Below, piece after piece: positions 17,959 through 28,825 of a stretch of DNA of 64,000 bases (the first letter of the stretch is position 1; every line of letters starts with the position of its first letter). The DNA comes from Pseudomonas azotoformans. Its GTDB lineage: Bacteria > Pseudomonadota > Gammaproteobacteria > Pseudomonadales > Pseudomonadaceae. The stretch spans positions 3,720,001-3,784,000 of the forward strand of contig NZ_LT629702.1 in the NCBI RefSeq assembly GCF_900103345.1, read 5' to 3'. A program made the position numbers and the translations under genes. Under the pieces are notes generated by a model that made no database searches, was not told the DNA's origin, and saw nothing but the letters and a program-made list of their open reading frames with translations.

Positions 17959-19389
17959 ATGCCGCACATTTTGATCGTCGAAGACGAAACCATTATCCGC
18001 TCTGCCTTGCGTCGCCTGCTTGAACGAAATCAGTACCAGGTCAGCGAAGCCGGCTCTGTGCAGGAAGCCCAGGAGCGTTTCAGCATTCCCACGTTCGACC
18101 TGATTGTCAGTGACCTGCGCCTGCCTGGCGCGCCTGGCACCGAGCTGATCAAGCTTGGCCAGGGCACCCCGGTGCTGATCATGACCAGCTACGCCAGCCT
18201 GCGCTCGGCGGTGGACTCCATGAAGATGGGCGCGGTGGACTACATCGCCAAGCCCTTCGATCATGACGAGATGCTCCAGGCAGTGGCCCGTATCCTGCGC
18301 GACCGCCAGTCGGCCAGCAGCGCACCGGCCGAGCAACGCCCGGCAGGCAAGACCAATGACAAGCCAGGCGTCGACAACAGCAACGGCGAGATCGGCATCA
18401 TCGGCTCCTGCCCACCCATGCAGGACCTGTACAGCAAGATCCGCAAAGTCGCGCCCACCGACTCCAATGTATTGATTCAGGGCGAGTCAGGCACCGGTAA
18501 AGAACTGGTGGCCCGCGCGCTGCACAACCTGTCCAAGCGAGCCAAGGCGCCGATGATCTCGGTGAACTGCGCGGCGATCCCTGAATCCCTGATCGAGTCC
18601 GAGCTGTTCGGCCACGAAAAAGGCGCGTTTACCGGTGCCAGCGCCGGGCGGGCGGGCCTGGTGGAAGCGGCGGACGGTGGCACGCTGTTCCTCGACGAGA
18701 TCGGCGAGCTGCCTTTGGAAGCCCAGGCGCGCTTACTGCGCGTGTTGCAGGAAGGAGAGATTCGCCGCGTCGGCTCGGTGCAATCGCAGAAGGTCGATGT
18801 TCGATTGATCGCGGCGACCCACCGAGACCTGAAGAGCCTGGCCAAGATCGGCCAGTTTCGTGAAGACTTGTATTACCGCCTGCACGTGATCGCCCTCAAG
18901 TTGCCGGCCCTGCGTGAGCGTGGCGCCGACGTCAACGAGATCGCCAATGCGTTCCTGTTGCGCCAGAGTGCGCGCATCAACCGTACCGACCTGAAGTTTG
19001 CCCCGGACGCCGAGCAGGCGATTCGCCATTACTCGTGGCCAGGTAACGTGCGGGAGCTGGAAAATGCGGTCGAGCGTGCGGTGATCCTGTCGGAGAGCCC
19101 GGAGATTTCCGCCGAGCTGCTGGGCATCGACATTGAGCTGAGCGATCTGGAGGACGACGACTTCATCGGCCTGGCCCCACAACAGGGCGGCGGTAGCAAC
19201 ACCAGCCATGAGCCGACGGAAGATTTGTCACTGGAAGACTACTTCCAGCATTTCGTCCTTGAGCACCAGGACCATATGACCGAGACCGAACTGGCGCGCA
19301 AGCTGGGCGTGAGCCGCAAATGCCTGTGGGAACGTCGCCAGCGCCTGGGGATCCCACGGCGCAAGACCGGTGTGGCCAGCGAAAGCTGA
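17959..19389 (+). CDS. cbrB: NtrC-family response regulator CbrB
   Basis: Phosphorylation-activated sigma-54 enhancer-binding protein that turns on crcZ and catabolic genes. In 476 residues it has a receiver domain with acceptor Asp52 in [11 protein letters not shown] and Lys in YIAKPFD. The AAA+ domain carries Walker A GESGTGKE (175-182), the sigma-54 contact loop GAFTGA (222-227) and Walker [14 protein letters not shown] Fis-type helix-turn-helix sits at the C-terminus ([20 protein letters not shown]). The first target, crcZ, lies just downstream with a readable sigma-54 promoter. A strong terminator ends the cbrXAB transcript. Confidence 0.97.
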   Translation: MPHILIVEDETIIRSALRRLLERNQYQVSEAGSVQEAQERFSIPTFDLIVSDLRLPGAPGTELIKLGQGTPVLIMTSYASLRSAVDSMKMGAVDYIAKPFDHDEMLQAVARILRDRQSASSAPAEQRPAGKTNDKPGVDNSNGEIGIIGSCPPMQDLYSKIRKVAPTDSNVLIQGESGTGKELVARALHNLSKRAKAPMISVNCAAIPESLIESELFGHEKGAFTGASAGRAGLVEAADGGTLFLDEIGELPLEAQARLLRVLQEGEIRRVGSVQSQKVDVRLIAATHRDLKSLAKIGQFREDLYYRLHVIALKLPALRERGADVNEIANAFLLRQSARINRTDLKFAPDAEQAIRHYSWPGNVRELENAVERAVILSESPEISAELLGIDIELSDLEDDDFIGLAPQQGGGSNTSHEPTEDLSLEDYFQHFVLEHQDHMTETELARKLGVSRKCLWERRQRLGIPRRKTGVASES

Positions 19390-19404
19390 GGCCGCGCCCC
19401 ACAG

Positions 19405-19476
19405 GTAACACCCACAGATGTGAAAAAACTGTTACCGCGGATATTTCGCGTAACAAAAGCCGGGGCTTACGGTAAC
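19405..19476. promoter_or_regulatory. Predicted CbrB upstream activating sites for crcZ
   Basis: GTAACA occurs at 19405-19410 and 19450-19455, its inverse TGTTAC at 19430-19435, and GTAACG near 19472. The inner pair TGTTAC-N14-GTAACA forms a dyad about 100-125 bp upstream of the sigma-54 -24/-12 element, the usual distance for an enhancer-binding protein. The sites overlap the cbrB terminator. Assignment to CbrB is by position and repeat structure. Confidence 0.6.
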
Positions 19477-19494
19477 GAAGCCCCGGCTTTTTTT
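19458..19494 (+). terminator. Rho-independent terminator of cbrB
   Basis: A perfect eleven-base stem (AGCCGGGGCTT / AAGCCCCGGCT) with a nine-base loop is followed by seven Ts. It separates the cbrXAB mRNA from crcZ. Confidence 0.93.
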
Positions 19495-19554
19495 GGTCCG
19501 TCAAAAACCCGAAACCACCTCAACCCCCCGGATTTGCTGGGCGGTGCAAAAGTT

Positions 19555-19568
19555 GGCACGCACCCTGC
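19555..19568 (+). promoter_or_regulatory. Sigma-54 promoter of crcZ
   Basis: TGGCACGCACCCTGCTA matches the RpoN consensus TGGCAC-N5-TTGCW, with GG at 19555-19556 and GC at 19567-19568 exactly 12 bp apart. The start of transcription is expected near 19580. Confidence 0.88.
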
Positions 19569-19579
19569 TATATGCTTAG

Positions 19580-19945
19580 TACAAAAACAATAACAAGCTT
19601 TGTACAAGACAATAAAAATAAGACGAATCGACTCACGCATAACAAAAACAACACGGCGGAGGCGCAGCTAACTGATTCTTTTGGAGAGGCGTTGCATTTG
19701 GGGCTTGCCCCGCAACCAGGCCGAGAACAACAAAAACTGCCCTAAGGCAGAGCCTGAACTGGTTGGATCTTAGATCAGCAACACAGCGACCAAAGCAATC
19801 CGTTTGCTCTTGACTCCCGATTGGGAGTGTCATGAAGGTGAAGCTTCATGGCGAGGGCGATCAACAAAAACAAGAAGCCCGCAACCCATAATAAAAATAG
19901 AGCACGCAACTACTTCTGGGGGAGCTTCGGCTCCCCTTGTAGTTT
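19580..19945 (+). ncRNA. crcZ: CrcZ, Hfq/Crc-sequestering small RNA
   Basis: About 366 nt between cbrB and pcnB, the fixed position of CrcZ in pseudomonads. I count six A-rich AAnAAnAA-type (CA) motifs, near 19583, 19609, 19641, 19728, 19864 and 19889, each with AACAAAAAC- or AATAAAAAT-like runs. They are the known binding sites for Hfq with Crc, so the RNA titrates the repressor and relieves catabolite repression. Synthesis should depend on CbrB and sigma-54. A GGGGAGC-TTCG-GCTCCCC hairpin followed by TTGTAGTTT ends it. The ends are predicted, not mapped. The rest of 19946-20096 is the pcnB upstream region, with no gene seen. Confidence 0.9.
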
Positions 19946-20096
19946 CCGCGATTTGACCGTCCAGCAACCGCTTGAAGCTTTTGGCTTGGGGCTTGCAGCT
20001 TGTTCCTACACCATCCCCTGACTAAATGCTAGAATCCCCGCCCATCATGCGGTCATTCTTCGTTATGGCCGAACATTCCTTCAAACAGTGCATCCC

Positions 20097-21491
20097 ATGC
20101 TGAAGAAGTTGTTCCAGTCATTCCGTTCTCCCTTGCGTCGTACGCAACACAAACGCAGCACGCCTGAAGTGCTCAACAGCAGCCAGCATTCGCTGCAACG
20201 CGCTCAATTCAGCCGTTATGCCGTGAATATCGTCGAACGTTTGCAGAACGCCGGCTACCAGGCTTATCTGGTGGGCGGTTGTGTACGCGACATGCTGCTC
20301 AATATCACGCCCAAGGACTTCGACGTCGCCACCAGCGCCACGCCTGAGCAAGTGCGTGCCGAATTCCGCAATGCGCGGATCATCGGCCGACGCTTCAAGC
20401 TGGTGCACATCCACTTCGGTCGCGAAATTATCGAAGTTGCGACGTTCCGCGCCGGCCACCCGCAAAACGATGAAGAGGAAGACACCAACCAGTCCTCACG
20501 CAACGAAAGCGGGCGCATCCTGCGCGACAACGTCTACGGCACACTGGAAGAAGACGCGCAGCGCCGCGACTTCACCATCAATGCCTTGTATTACGACCCG
20601 GTCAGCGAGCGCATTCTCGATTACGCCAATGGCGTACATGATATTCGCAACAACCTGATCCGCCTGATCGGCGACCCGGTCCAGCGTTACCAGGAAGACC
20701 CGGTGCGCATGCTGCGGGCGGTACGTTTTGCCGCCAAGCTGAACTTCGGCATTGAGCGCCACACCGCTGCGCCGATTCGCGAACTGGCACCGATGCTGCG
20801 CGAGATCCCCTCGGCCCGCCTGTTCGAAGAAGTGTTGAAGCTGTTTCTCTCGGGCTATGCCGCCGACACCTTCGAAATGCTCGTCGACCTGCAGTTGTTC
20901 GACCCGCTGTTCCCGGCCAGCGCCGAGGCGTTGGAATACAACCCGACGTACACCCACACCTTGATCAGCGAAGCACTGATCAACACCGACCTGCGCATCA
21001 AGCAGAACAAACCGGTCACCCCGGCGTTCCTGTTTGCCGCGCTGTTGTGGCCGGCGTTGCCAAAACGCGTACTGCGTTTGCAGGAGCGTGGGATGCCGCC
21101 GATCCCGGCCATGCAGGAAGCCGCCCATGAGCTGATTGCCGAGCAGTGCCAGCGCATCGCCATTCCGAAACGTTTCACCATGCCGATCCGCGAGATCTGG
21201 GACATGCAGGAACGCCTGCCACGCCGCAGTGGCAAACGTGCCGATCTGTTGCTGGACAACCCGCGTTTCCGCGCCGGCTACGACTTCCTGCTGTTGCGTG
21301 AAAGCGCCGGCGAGCAGACCGACGGCCTGGGCGAATGGTGGACCGACTACCAGGACGCCAATGACAGCGAACGCCGCGACATGATCCGTGACCTCGGCAG
21401 CAAAGGCGATGGTGAAGGCGCTGGGCCGAAAAAACGTCGCCGCAGCAGCAGCAAGCGCAAGCGTAGCGCGGCCGACGCCTCGGGCGAATAA
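20097..21491 (+). CDS. pcnB: Poly(A) polymerase I
   Basis: Adds 3' poly(A) tails that target RNAs for decay. The 464-residue protein has the nucleotidyltransferase core LVGGCVRDMLL followed by KDFDVATSATPEQVRAEF, containing the catalytic Asp pair (DFDV) and the third acidic residue in REIIEVATFRA. RRDFTINALYYDP and RVRFAAKLNFGIERHT-like regions follow. The C-terminal tail is highly basic (KKRRRSSSKRKR), typical of PAP rather than CCA-adding enzyme. I start it at ATG 20097; a GTG three codons earlier is also open. folK follows after 2 bp, so the pair is one operon. Confidence 0.95.
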   Translation: MLKKLFQSFRSPLRRTQHKRSTPEVLNSSQHSLQRAQFSRYAVNIVERLQNAGYQAYLVGGCVRDMLLNITPKDFDVATSATPEQVRAEFRNARIIGRRFKLVHIHFGREIIEVATFRAGHPQNDEEEDTNQSSRNESGRILRDNVYGTLEEDAQRRDFTINALYYDPVSERILDYANGVHDIRNNLIRLIGDPVQRYQEDPVRMLRAVRFAAKLNFGIERHTAAPIRELAPMLREIPSARLFEEVLKLFLSGYAADTFEMLVDLQLFDPLFPASAEALEYNPTYTHTLISEALINTDLRIKQNKPVTPAFLFAALLWPALPKRVLRLQERGMPPIPAMQEAAHELIAEQCQRIAIPKRFTMPIREIWDMQERLPRRSGKRADLLLDNPRFRAGYDFLLLRESAGEQTDGLGEWWTDYQDANDSERRDMIRDLGSKGDGEGAGPKKRRRSSSKRKRSAADASGE

Positions 21492-21493
21492 AC

Positions 21494-21976
21494 GTGGAAC
21501 GCATCTACATCGGCATGGGCAGCAACCTGGCTGCCCCGGAGCAGCAATTGCGCAGCGCTATCGAAGCGCTGGCGCAATTGCCCGGCACCCACGTCGCCGG
21601 GGTCTCTGCCTTCTATCAAAGTGACTCACTGCTCCCTGGCCAGCCGCGCTACACCAACGCGGTTGCGGCCCTGGACAGCAACCTAGCCCCACTTGAGCTG
21701 CTGGATGCGCTGCAAACCATCGAGAACGACCAGGGCCGCGAACGCCTTGAGCGTTGGGGCCCGCGCACGCTCGACCTCGATATCCTGCTGTTTGGCGATC
21801 GCCTGATCGACGAGCCGCGCCTCAAGGTGCCGCACTACCAGATGCACCTCAGGGCGTTTGTGCTGTACCCGTTGGCCGAACTGGCGCCCGCCAGCCTGGC
21901 GTTACCCGATGGGCGAACCCTGCAAAACTTGCTGGCCGCCTGCCCATTCGTCGGTCTGGAACGCCTCCCACGGTAG
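21494..21976 (+). CDS. folK: 2-amino-4-hydroxy-6-hydroxymethyldihydropteridine pyrophosphokinase
   Basis: HPPK transfers pyrophosphate from ATP to the pterin in folate synthesis; the next enzyme, folP, is encoded at 46 kb in this window. The 160 residues include YIGMGSNLAAPEQQL, the FYQSDSLLPGQPRYTNAV loop, and the signature RWGPRTLDLDILLFGD with its metal-binding Asp pair. The GTG start lies 2 bp after the pcnB stop, so translational coupling is likely. The stop codon TAG is shared with the first arm of a REPIN. Confidence 0.95.
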   Translation: MERIYIGMGSNLAAPEQQLRSAIEALAQLPGTHVAGVSAFYQSDSLLPGQPRYTNAVAALDSNLAPLELLDALQTIENDQGRERLERWGPRTLDLDILLFGDRLIDEPRLKVPHYQMHLRAFVLYPLAELAPASLALPDGRTLQNLLAACPFVGLERLPR

Positions 21977-22070
21977 GAGCGAGCTTGCTCGCGAAAATCG
22001 TCAACGATAACGCGCGCAGCCTGATTAAACGCGGTGTCTATACGTTCTTCGCGAGCAAGCTCGCTCCTAC
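21973..22070. repeat. REPIN 2, overlapping the folK stop codon
   Basis: Two perfectly matching 23-base inverted arms (GTAGGAGCGAGCTTGCTCGC and so on) at 21973-21995 and 22048-22070 enclose 52 bp. The TAG at 21974-21976 is both the folK stop and part of the left arm. Confidence 0.93.
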
Positions 22071-22080
22071 AATCGCGTCA

Positions 22081-22120
22081 GTAACAGCGGTAACACCGCC
22101 ATCGTAACAATGCGGTAACA
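22081..22120. other. Cluster of four GTAACA motifs upstream of panB
   Basis: GTAACA occurs in the same orientation at 22081, 22090, 22104 and 22115. The same hexamer marks the candidate CbrB sites before crcZ. The remaining part of 22121-22298 has a TTGACT at 22128 with a loosely placed CTATAG, and GAGGA before the panB ATG; I see no gene in it. Confidence 0.4.
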
Positions 22121-22298
22121 CATCCAATTGACTTCCCGTGTCCTCCTCACGACTATAGGCGTCCCGCTGCCGCCAACCCGGCGCTGAAGGGCGCAATCCA
22201 GGCCTTATAAGCACTGCTCTCAAGACAGTGCGCCTGTATAAACGAAGACTCACGCGCGTTACTCGCTGTTTCCAAGCGCCTGAACGAGGACCCTTTTC

Positions 22299-23099
22299 AT
22301 GCCAGACGTTACCCTGACCACCTTGCAGAGCCTCAAGCTCAAAGGTGAAAAAATCGCCATGCTGACCTGCTATGACGCCACGTTCGCCCACGCCAGTTGC
22401 CAGGCCGGGGTTGAAGTGCTGCTGGTGGGCGACTCCCTGGGCATGGTTCTTCAAGGGAATGACAGCACCCTGCCCGTCACCACCGATGAACTTGCGTACC
22501 ACACTGCCAGCGTCAAGCGCGGTAACGATGGCGCCTTCATCATCGCCGACCTACCGTTCATGGGTTACGCGACACTCGAACAGACCTTCCAGAATGCCGG
22601 CAAACTGATGCAAGCCGGTGCGCACATGATCAAGGTTGAAGGCGCAGTGTGGCTTGCCGAGTCGATCCGCCTGCTCGCAGAGCGTGGCGTACCGGTGTGC
22701 GCGCACATGGGCCTGACGCCGCAGTCGGTGAACATCCTCGGCGGCTACAAGGTACAGGGCCGCAATGAAGCCCAGGCACGCCAGATGCGCGCGGACGCCA
22801 TCGCCCTGGAACAGGCCGGCGCGGCCATGATCCTGCTCGAATGTGTGCCAAGCGAGTTGGCGGCGGAAATCACCCAGGCCGTGAAAGTGCCGGTGATCGG
22901 TATCGGCGCGGGTTCGGCCACCGATGGCCAGGTGCTGGTGGTGCACGACATGCTCGGCCTGTCGATCAGCGGCCGCGTGCCGAAGTTCGTGAAAAACTTC
23001 ATGACCGGCCAGACCAGCATCCATGACGCCTTGAGCGCTTACGTCGCCGAAGTCAAAGGCGTGACCTTCCCGGCCGCCGAACATGGGTTCTCTGCATGA
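22299..23099 (+). CDS. panB: 3-methyl-2-oxobutanoate hydroxymethyltransferase
   Basis: Makes ketopantoate from 2-oxoisovalerate and methylene-tetrahydrofolate, the first committed step to pantothenate and CoA. The 266 residues carry the TIM-barrel signatures [23 protein letters not shown] (Mg-binding Asp), KVEGA and [14 protein letters not shown], then VPVIGIGAG. Length is standard. The stop overlaps the panC start by ATGA, so the two are coupled. A GAGGA lies 9-10 nt before the ATG. Confidence 0.97.
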   Translation: MPDVTLTTLQSLKLKGEKIAMLTCYDATFAHASCQAGVEVLLVGDSLGMVLQGNDSTLPVTTDELAYHTASVKRGNDGAFIIADLPFMGYATLEQTFQNAGKLMQAGAHMIKVEGAVWLAESIRLLAERGVPVCAHMGLTPQSVNILGGYKVQGRNEAQARQMRADAIALEQAGAAMILLECVPSELAAEITQAVKVPVIGIGAGSATDGQVLVVHDMLGLSISGRVPKFVKNFMTGQTSIHDALSAYVAEVKGVTFPAAEHGFSA

Positions 23100-23947
23100 A
23101 CACCGTTAAAACCGTACGTGAACTGCGGGCTGCCGTGACGCATGCCCGCAGCGCCGGCAAGCGCATCGGCTTTGTGCCCACCATGGGTAACCTGCACAGC
23201 GGTCATGCCACCCTGGTGACCAAGGCCGCCCAGCAGGCGGATTTCGTGGTCGCCAGCATCTTCGTCAACCCGCTGCAATTTGGCGCCGGCGAAGACCTGG
23301 ACAAATACCCCCGTACCCTGGCCGCCGATCAGGAAAAGTTGCTGCAAGCCGGCTGCAACCTGCTGTTCGCACCCACCGTCGAAGAAATGTACCCCGGTGG
23401 CATGACCGGCCAGACCCGCGTCAGCGTTCCGCAACTGTCTGAAGGCCTGTGCGGCGCCAGTCGCCCCGGGCATTTCGAAGGCGTGGCGACGGTGGTCAGC
23501 AAGCTGTTCAACATGGTGCAGCCGGACATGGCGGTGTTTGGCCAGAAGGACTACCAGCAACTGGCCGTGATCCGCGCCATGGTGCATGACCTGAACATGC
23601 CGATCCAGATCATCGGCGAACCCACCGTGCGCGCCGACGACGGCCTGGCGCTGTCGTCGCGCAACGGCTACCTCAGCGACGAGCAACGCGCGATTGCGCC
23701 GGTGCTGTACCGCAGCCTCAGCCAGATCGGCGCTGCAATCAAAGCCGGTGACCGTGACTTCGCCAAGCTGCGCGCCGAACAGGTCCGCCAGATCGAAGCC
23801 GCCGGGTTGCGTCTGGACTACCTCGAAGTGCGCCAGGGCGTGCATCTGCGCCCTGCCACCGGCGAAGATCGGGATATCGTGATCCTGGTGGCCGCCTACC
23901 TGGGGGCCACGCGTCTCATCGATAACCTGCATCTGACCCTCGACTGA
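23096..23947 (+). CDS. panC: Pantothenate synthetase
   Basis: Joins pantoate to beta-alanine with ATP. The 283 residues show the nucleotidyl-transferase signature [14 protein letters not shown] (HIGH-like), the pantoate-binding [19 protein letters not shown] in parts, FGQKDYQQL, and the KMSKS-like [11 protein letters not shown]. It overlaps panB by 4 bp. In P. aeruginosa panD follows, but here the next gene is pgi, so beta-alanine must be supplied by a decarboxylase encoded elsewhere. Confidence 0.97.
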   Translation: MNTVKTVRELRAAVTHARSAGKRIGFVPTMGNLHSGHATLVTKAAQQADFVVASIFVNPLQFGAGEDLDKYPRTLAADQEKLLQAGCNLLFAPTVEEMYPGGMTGQTRVSVPQLSEGLCGASRPGHFEGVATVVSKLFNMVQPDMAVFGQKDYQQLAVIRAMVHDLNMPIQIIGEPTVRADDGLALSSRNGYLSDEQRAIAPVLYRSLSQIGAAIKAGDRDFAKLRAEQVRQIEAAGLRLDYLEVRQGVHLRPATGEDRDIVILVAAYLGATRLIDNLHLTLD

Positions 23948-23980
23948 CCTCCCTCCAGTTGCCCTCATTGCTGCCTCAAT

Positions 23981-24010
23981 AAAAAGTGCCGGTATAAAAA
24001 AGTACCGGCA
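23981..24010 (-). terminator. Hairpin between panC and pgi
   Basis: TGCCGGTA and TACCGGCA at 23987-23994 and 24003-24010 form a perfect eight-base stem with an A-rich loop. The five As at 23981-23985 give a T-tract only on the minus strand, so it is oriented against panC; on the plus strand it is a plain stem-loop. Confidence 0.5.
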
Positions 24011-24173
24011 TGAGCGCAGACAAAGCCAAGACATATCGACACGCTAGGTTTAATGTAATCGCCCTGCGCTATGGTTAGCGCTGTCCGGAACCCATTGTTT
24101 GATCTAAGACTGGATGTTCCGGGCAAAGAAGTGTCCTAAAGGCAGTCCCCGTAATAAAAGGAAACCCGCAGCG

Positions 24174-25838
24174 ATGGCGTACTACCGCACCCCTCATGAC
24201 GTTACCGCTCTGCCCGCCTGGCAAGCGCTCAATCAACATCGCCAAGCCATGCAGGATTTCAGCATGCGCGAAGCGTTCAATGCCGATCCTCAGCGTTTTT
24301 CCCAGTTCACCTTGAGCAGCTGCGGACTTTTCCTCGATTACTCGAAAAACCTGATCACCAGCGAAACCCGTGACCTGCTGGTAAACCTCGCCAAAGAGGT
24401 CCACCTCAAGGACGCGATCGACGCGCTGTACAAAGGCGAACCGGTCAACTCGTCCGAAGGCCGCCCGGCGCTGCACACCGCCCTGCGCCGCCCGGTGGGT
24501 GACAAGCTGTCGGTCAACGGCGTGAATATCATGCCGGACGTGCACAAGGTGCTGAACCAGATCACCGACCTGGTCGGCCGCATCCATGACGGCCTGTGGC
24601 GTGGCTACACCGAGAAGCCGATCACCGACGTGGTGAACATCGGTATCGGTGGTTCGTTCCTCGGCCCGGAGCTGGTCTCCGAGGCGCTGTTGTCCTACGC
24701 CCACAAAGGCGTGCGCTGCCACTACCTGGCGAACATCGACGGCAGCGAGTTCCACGAGCTGACCATGAAGCTGCGCGCCGAGACCACGCTGTTCATCGTC
24801 TCGTCGAAATCCTTCAACACCCTGGAAACCCTGAAGAACGCCCAGGCAGCCCGCGCCTGGTACCTGGCCCAGGGTGGCTCGGAAGCCGAGCTGTACCGCC
24901 ACTTCATCGCCGTGTCGAGCAACAACGCGGCGGCCGTGGCCTTCGGTATCCGCGAAGAAAACATCTTCCCGATGTGGGATTGGGTCGGCGGTCGTTACTC
25001 GCTGTGGTCGGCCATCGGCTTGCCAATCGCCCTGGCCATCGGCATGTCCAACTTCAAGGAGCTGCTGTCCGGCGCCTACACCATGGACCAGCATTTCCAG
25101 AACGCCCCATTCGAACAGAACATGCCGGTGCTGCTCGGCCTGCTGGGCGTGTGGTACGGCAACTTCTGGGGTGCGCAGAGCCACGCGATCCTGCCGTACG
25201 ACCACTACCTGCGTAACATCACCAAACACTTGCAACAGCTGGACATGGAATCCAACGGAAAGAGCGTGCGCCAGGACGGTACGCCCGTCGCCACCGACAC
25301 CGGTCCGGTGATCTGGGGTGGCGTGGGTTGCAACGGCCAGCACGCTTACCACCAGTTGCTGCACCAGGGGACCCAACTGATCCCGGCCGACTTCATTGTG
25401 CCGATCGTCAGCTTCAACCCGGTGTCCGACCACCACCAATGGCTGTACGCCAACTGCCTGTCCCAAAGCCAGGCACTGATGCTCGGCAAGACCCGCGCTG
25501 AAGCGGAAGCCGAGCTGCGCGACAAAGGCATCCCGGAAGACGAAGTGCAGAAGCTGGCACCGCACAAGGTGATTCCGGGCAACCGTCCGAGCAACACCAT
25601 TGTGGTTGAACGCATCAGCCCGCGTCGCCTGGGCGCCCTGGTGGCCATGTACGAGCACAAAGTGTTCGTACAGAGCGTGATCTGGGGTATCAACGCCTTC
25701 GACCAATGGGGTGTGGAACTGGGCAAGGAGCTGGGCAAGGGCGTCTACAACCGCCTGACCGGCGCCGAAGAAACCTCGGCCGAGGACGCTTCGACCCAGG
25801 GCCTGATCAACTACTTCCGCGGTCGTCACCGCGGCTGA
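24174..25838 (+). CDS. pgi: Glucose-6-phosphate isomerase
   Basis: Interconverts glucose-6-phosphate and fructose-6-phosphate; in pseudomonads this mainly serves gluconeogenesis and the EDEMP cycle. The 554 residues hold [18 protein letters not shown] and [16 protein letters not shown] for phosphate binding, and the PGI signatures [16 protein letters not shown] and [20 protein letters not shown] in parts, with the active-site region around [19 protein letters not shown] place the start at ATG 24174 because AAAGGA is 9-10 nt upstream and the longer frame adds only unconserved residues. Confidence 0.97.
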   Translation: MAYYRTPHDVTALPAWQALNQHRQAMQDFSMREAFNADPQRFSQFTLSSCGLFLDYSKNLITSETRDLLVNLAKEVHLKDAIDALYKGEPVNSSEGRPALHTALRRPVGDKLSVNGVNIMPDVHKVLNQITDLVGRIHDGLWRGYTEKPITDVVNIGIGGSFLGPELVSEALLSYAHKGVRCHYLANIDGSEFHELTMKLRAETTLFIVSSKSFNTLETLKNAQAARAWYLAQGGSEAELYRHFIAVSSNNAAAVAFGIREENIFPMWDWVGGRYSLWSAIGLPIALAIGMSNFKELLSGAYTMDQHFQNAPFEQNMPVLLGLLGVWYGNFWGAQSHAILPYDHYLRNITKHLQQLDMESNGKSVRQDGTPVATDTGPVIWGGVGCNGQHAYHQLLHQGTQLIPADFIVPIVSFNPVSDHHQWLYANCLSQSQALMLGKTRAEAEAELRDKGIPEDEVQKLAPHKVIPGNRPSNTIVVERISPRRLGALVAMYEHKVFVQSVIWGINAFDQWGVELGKELGKGVYNRLTGAEETSAEDASTQGLINYFRGRHRG

Positions 25839-25851
25839 TCGAGGTTTTTCG

Positions 25852-25879
25852 AGGCCAACGTCCAATTGGACGTTGGCCT
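25852..25879. terminator. Perfect 28-bp palindrome after pgi
   Basis: The arms AGGCCAACGTCCAA and TTGGACGTTGGCCT are exact complements with no spacer. It starts 13 bp past the pgi stop and would fold as a long hairpin in RNA, but no T-run follows on either strand. It may act as an mRNA 3'-end stabiliser or weak terminator. Confidence 0.5.
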
Positions 25880-25943
25880 TGAACCCTCCCCCTTCAGGGT
25901 GCATCTTTATGACTTGTGGCTAAAACAAGAATAAGGATCGCTC

Positions 25944-27881
<1,938 letters not shown>

Positions 27882-27898
27882 GAAACCCTTGAGTCGCC

Positions 27899-28768
27899 AT
27901 GGAATTTATCCGCAGCCGTATCGAAACCCAACTGATGAGCCTGACCGGCCTGTCGCTGGGCCAACTGGACCTGGAAAACCCCAAGGGCGACCCAGGCCTG
28001 TTCGGGCCCGACTCGGTGAGTTGGCAAGTACATGGCGACTTCAGCAGCATGCTTATCGGCGGCATCAGCGCCTTGATGCTGCAAGCCTTGCACCCACTGG
28101 CCCTGGCGGGCGTGTGGGACCACTCGAACTTTCGCCAGGACATGCTCGGGCGCTTGCGGCGTACCTCGCAGTTCATTTCGGGTACGACGTTCGGCTCGCG
28201 CAAAGACGCCGAATGGCTGATCGAAAAAGTCCGCACCATTCACCTGCAGGTGGTCGGCCACGCGCCGGATGGTCGCCCTTATGCGGCCAGCGACCCGGAG
28301 CTGCTGACCTGGGTGCATGTGGCGGAGGTCAGTAACTTCCTGGCCGCCCACTTGCGTTACCGCAACCCGCACCTGTCCGGCCGCGACCAGGACCGTTACT
28401 ACAGTGAAATTGCCTTGGTCGCTGAACGGCTGGGTGCACGGCATGTTCCGCGCTCTCGGCAGGAAGTTTCGGATTATCTGACACGCATCCGCCCGCAATT
28501 GCTGTGCGACGATCGCAGCCGTGAAGTATTGCGCTTACTGCTGAATGCCCCCTCACCCAGCGTGCTGGCCAAGCCATTTGGCAGCTTGATGATGCGCGCC
28601 GGGATCGACCTGCTGCCGGACTGGGCCAGCGCCATGCTCGACCAGTACCAGAGCCCGCTGCAACGCCAGATGATCCGTGCCGGCGTCAAACGCAGTGCGC
28701 CGATGTTGCGCTGGGCGATGCGCAATGGTTCGGTGCAACGCGCCCATCGCCGGATGGGGTTGATGTAG
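27899..28768 (+). CDS. Oxygenase MpaB family protein (DUF2236)
   Basis: A 289-residue protein of the MpaB/DUF2236 group, relatives of which include latex-clearing (Lcp-like) haem oxygenases and the fungal mycophenolate enzyme MpaB. The family signature is visible as LQALHPLALAGVWDHSNFRQ followed by LGRLRRTSQFISGTTFGS, giving the His and Arg expected around the haem site, and a second conserved block LTWVHVAEVSNF. No signal peptide is evident. The substrate is unknown. The gene starts 17 bp after acs, which hints at a shared transcript. Confidence 0.8.
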   Translation: MEFIRSRIETQLMSLTGLSLGQLDLENPKGDPGLFGPDSVSWQVHGDFSSMLIGGISALMLQALHPLALAGVWDHSNFRQDMLGRLRRTSQFISGTTFGSRKDAEWLIEKVRTIHLQVVGHAPDGRPYAASDPELLTWVHVAEVSNFLAAHLRYRNPHLSGRDQDRYYSEIALVAERLGARHVPRSRQEVSDYLTRIRPQLLCDDRSREVLRLLLNAPSPSVLAKPFGSLMMRAGIDLLPDWASAMLDQYQSPLQRQMIRAGVKRSAPMLRWAMRNGSVQRAHRRMGLM

Positions 28769-28825
28769 GTGACGGCGCATAGCTGTTAAACTTCGCGCCC
28801 TCAATTTCCCAGCAAGGCGCGCTCC

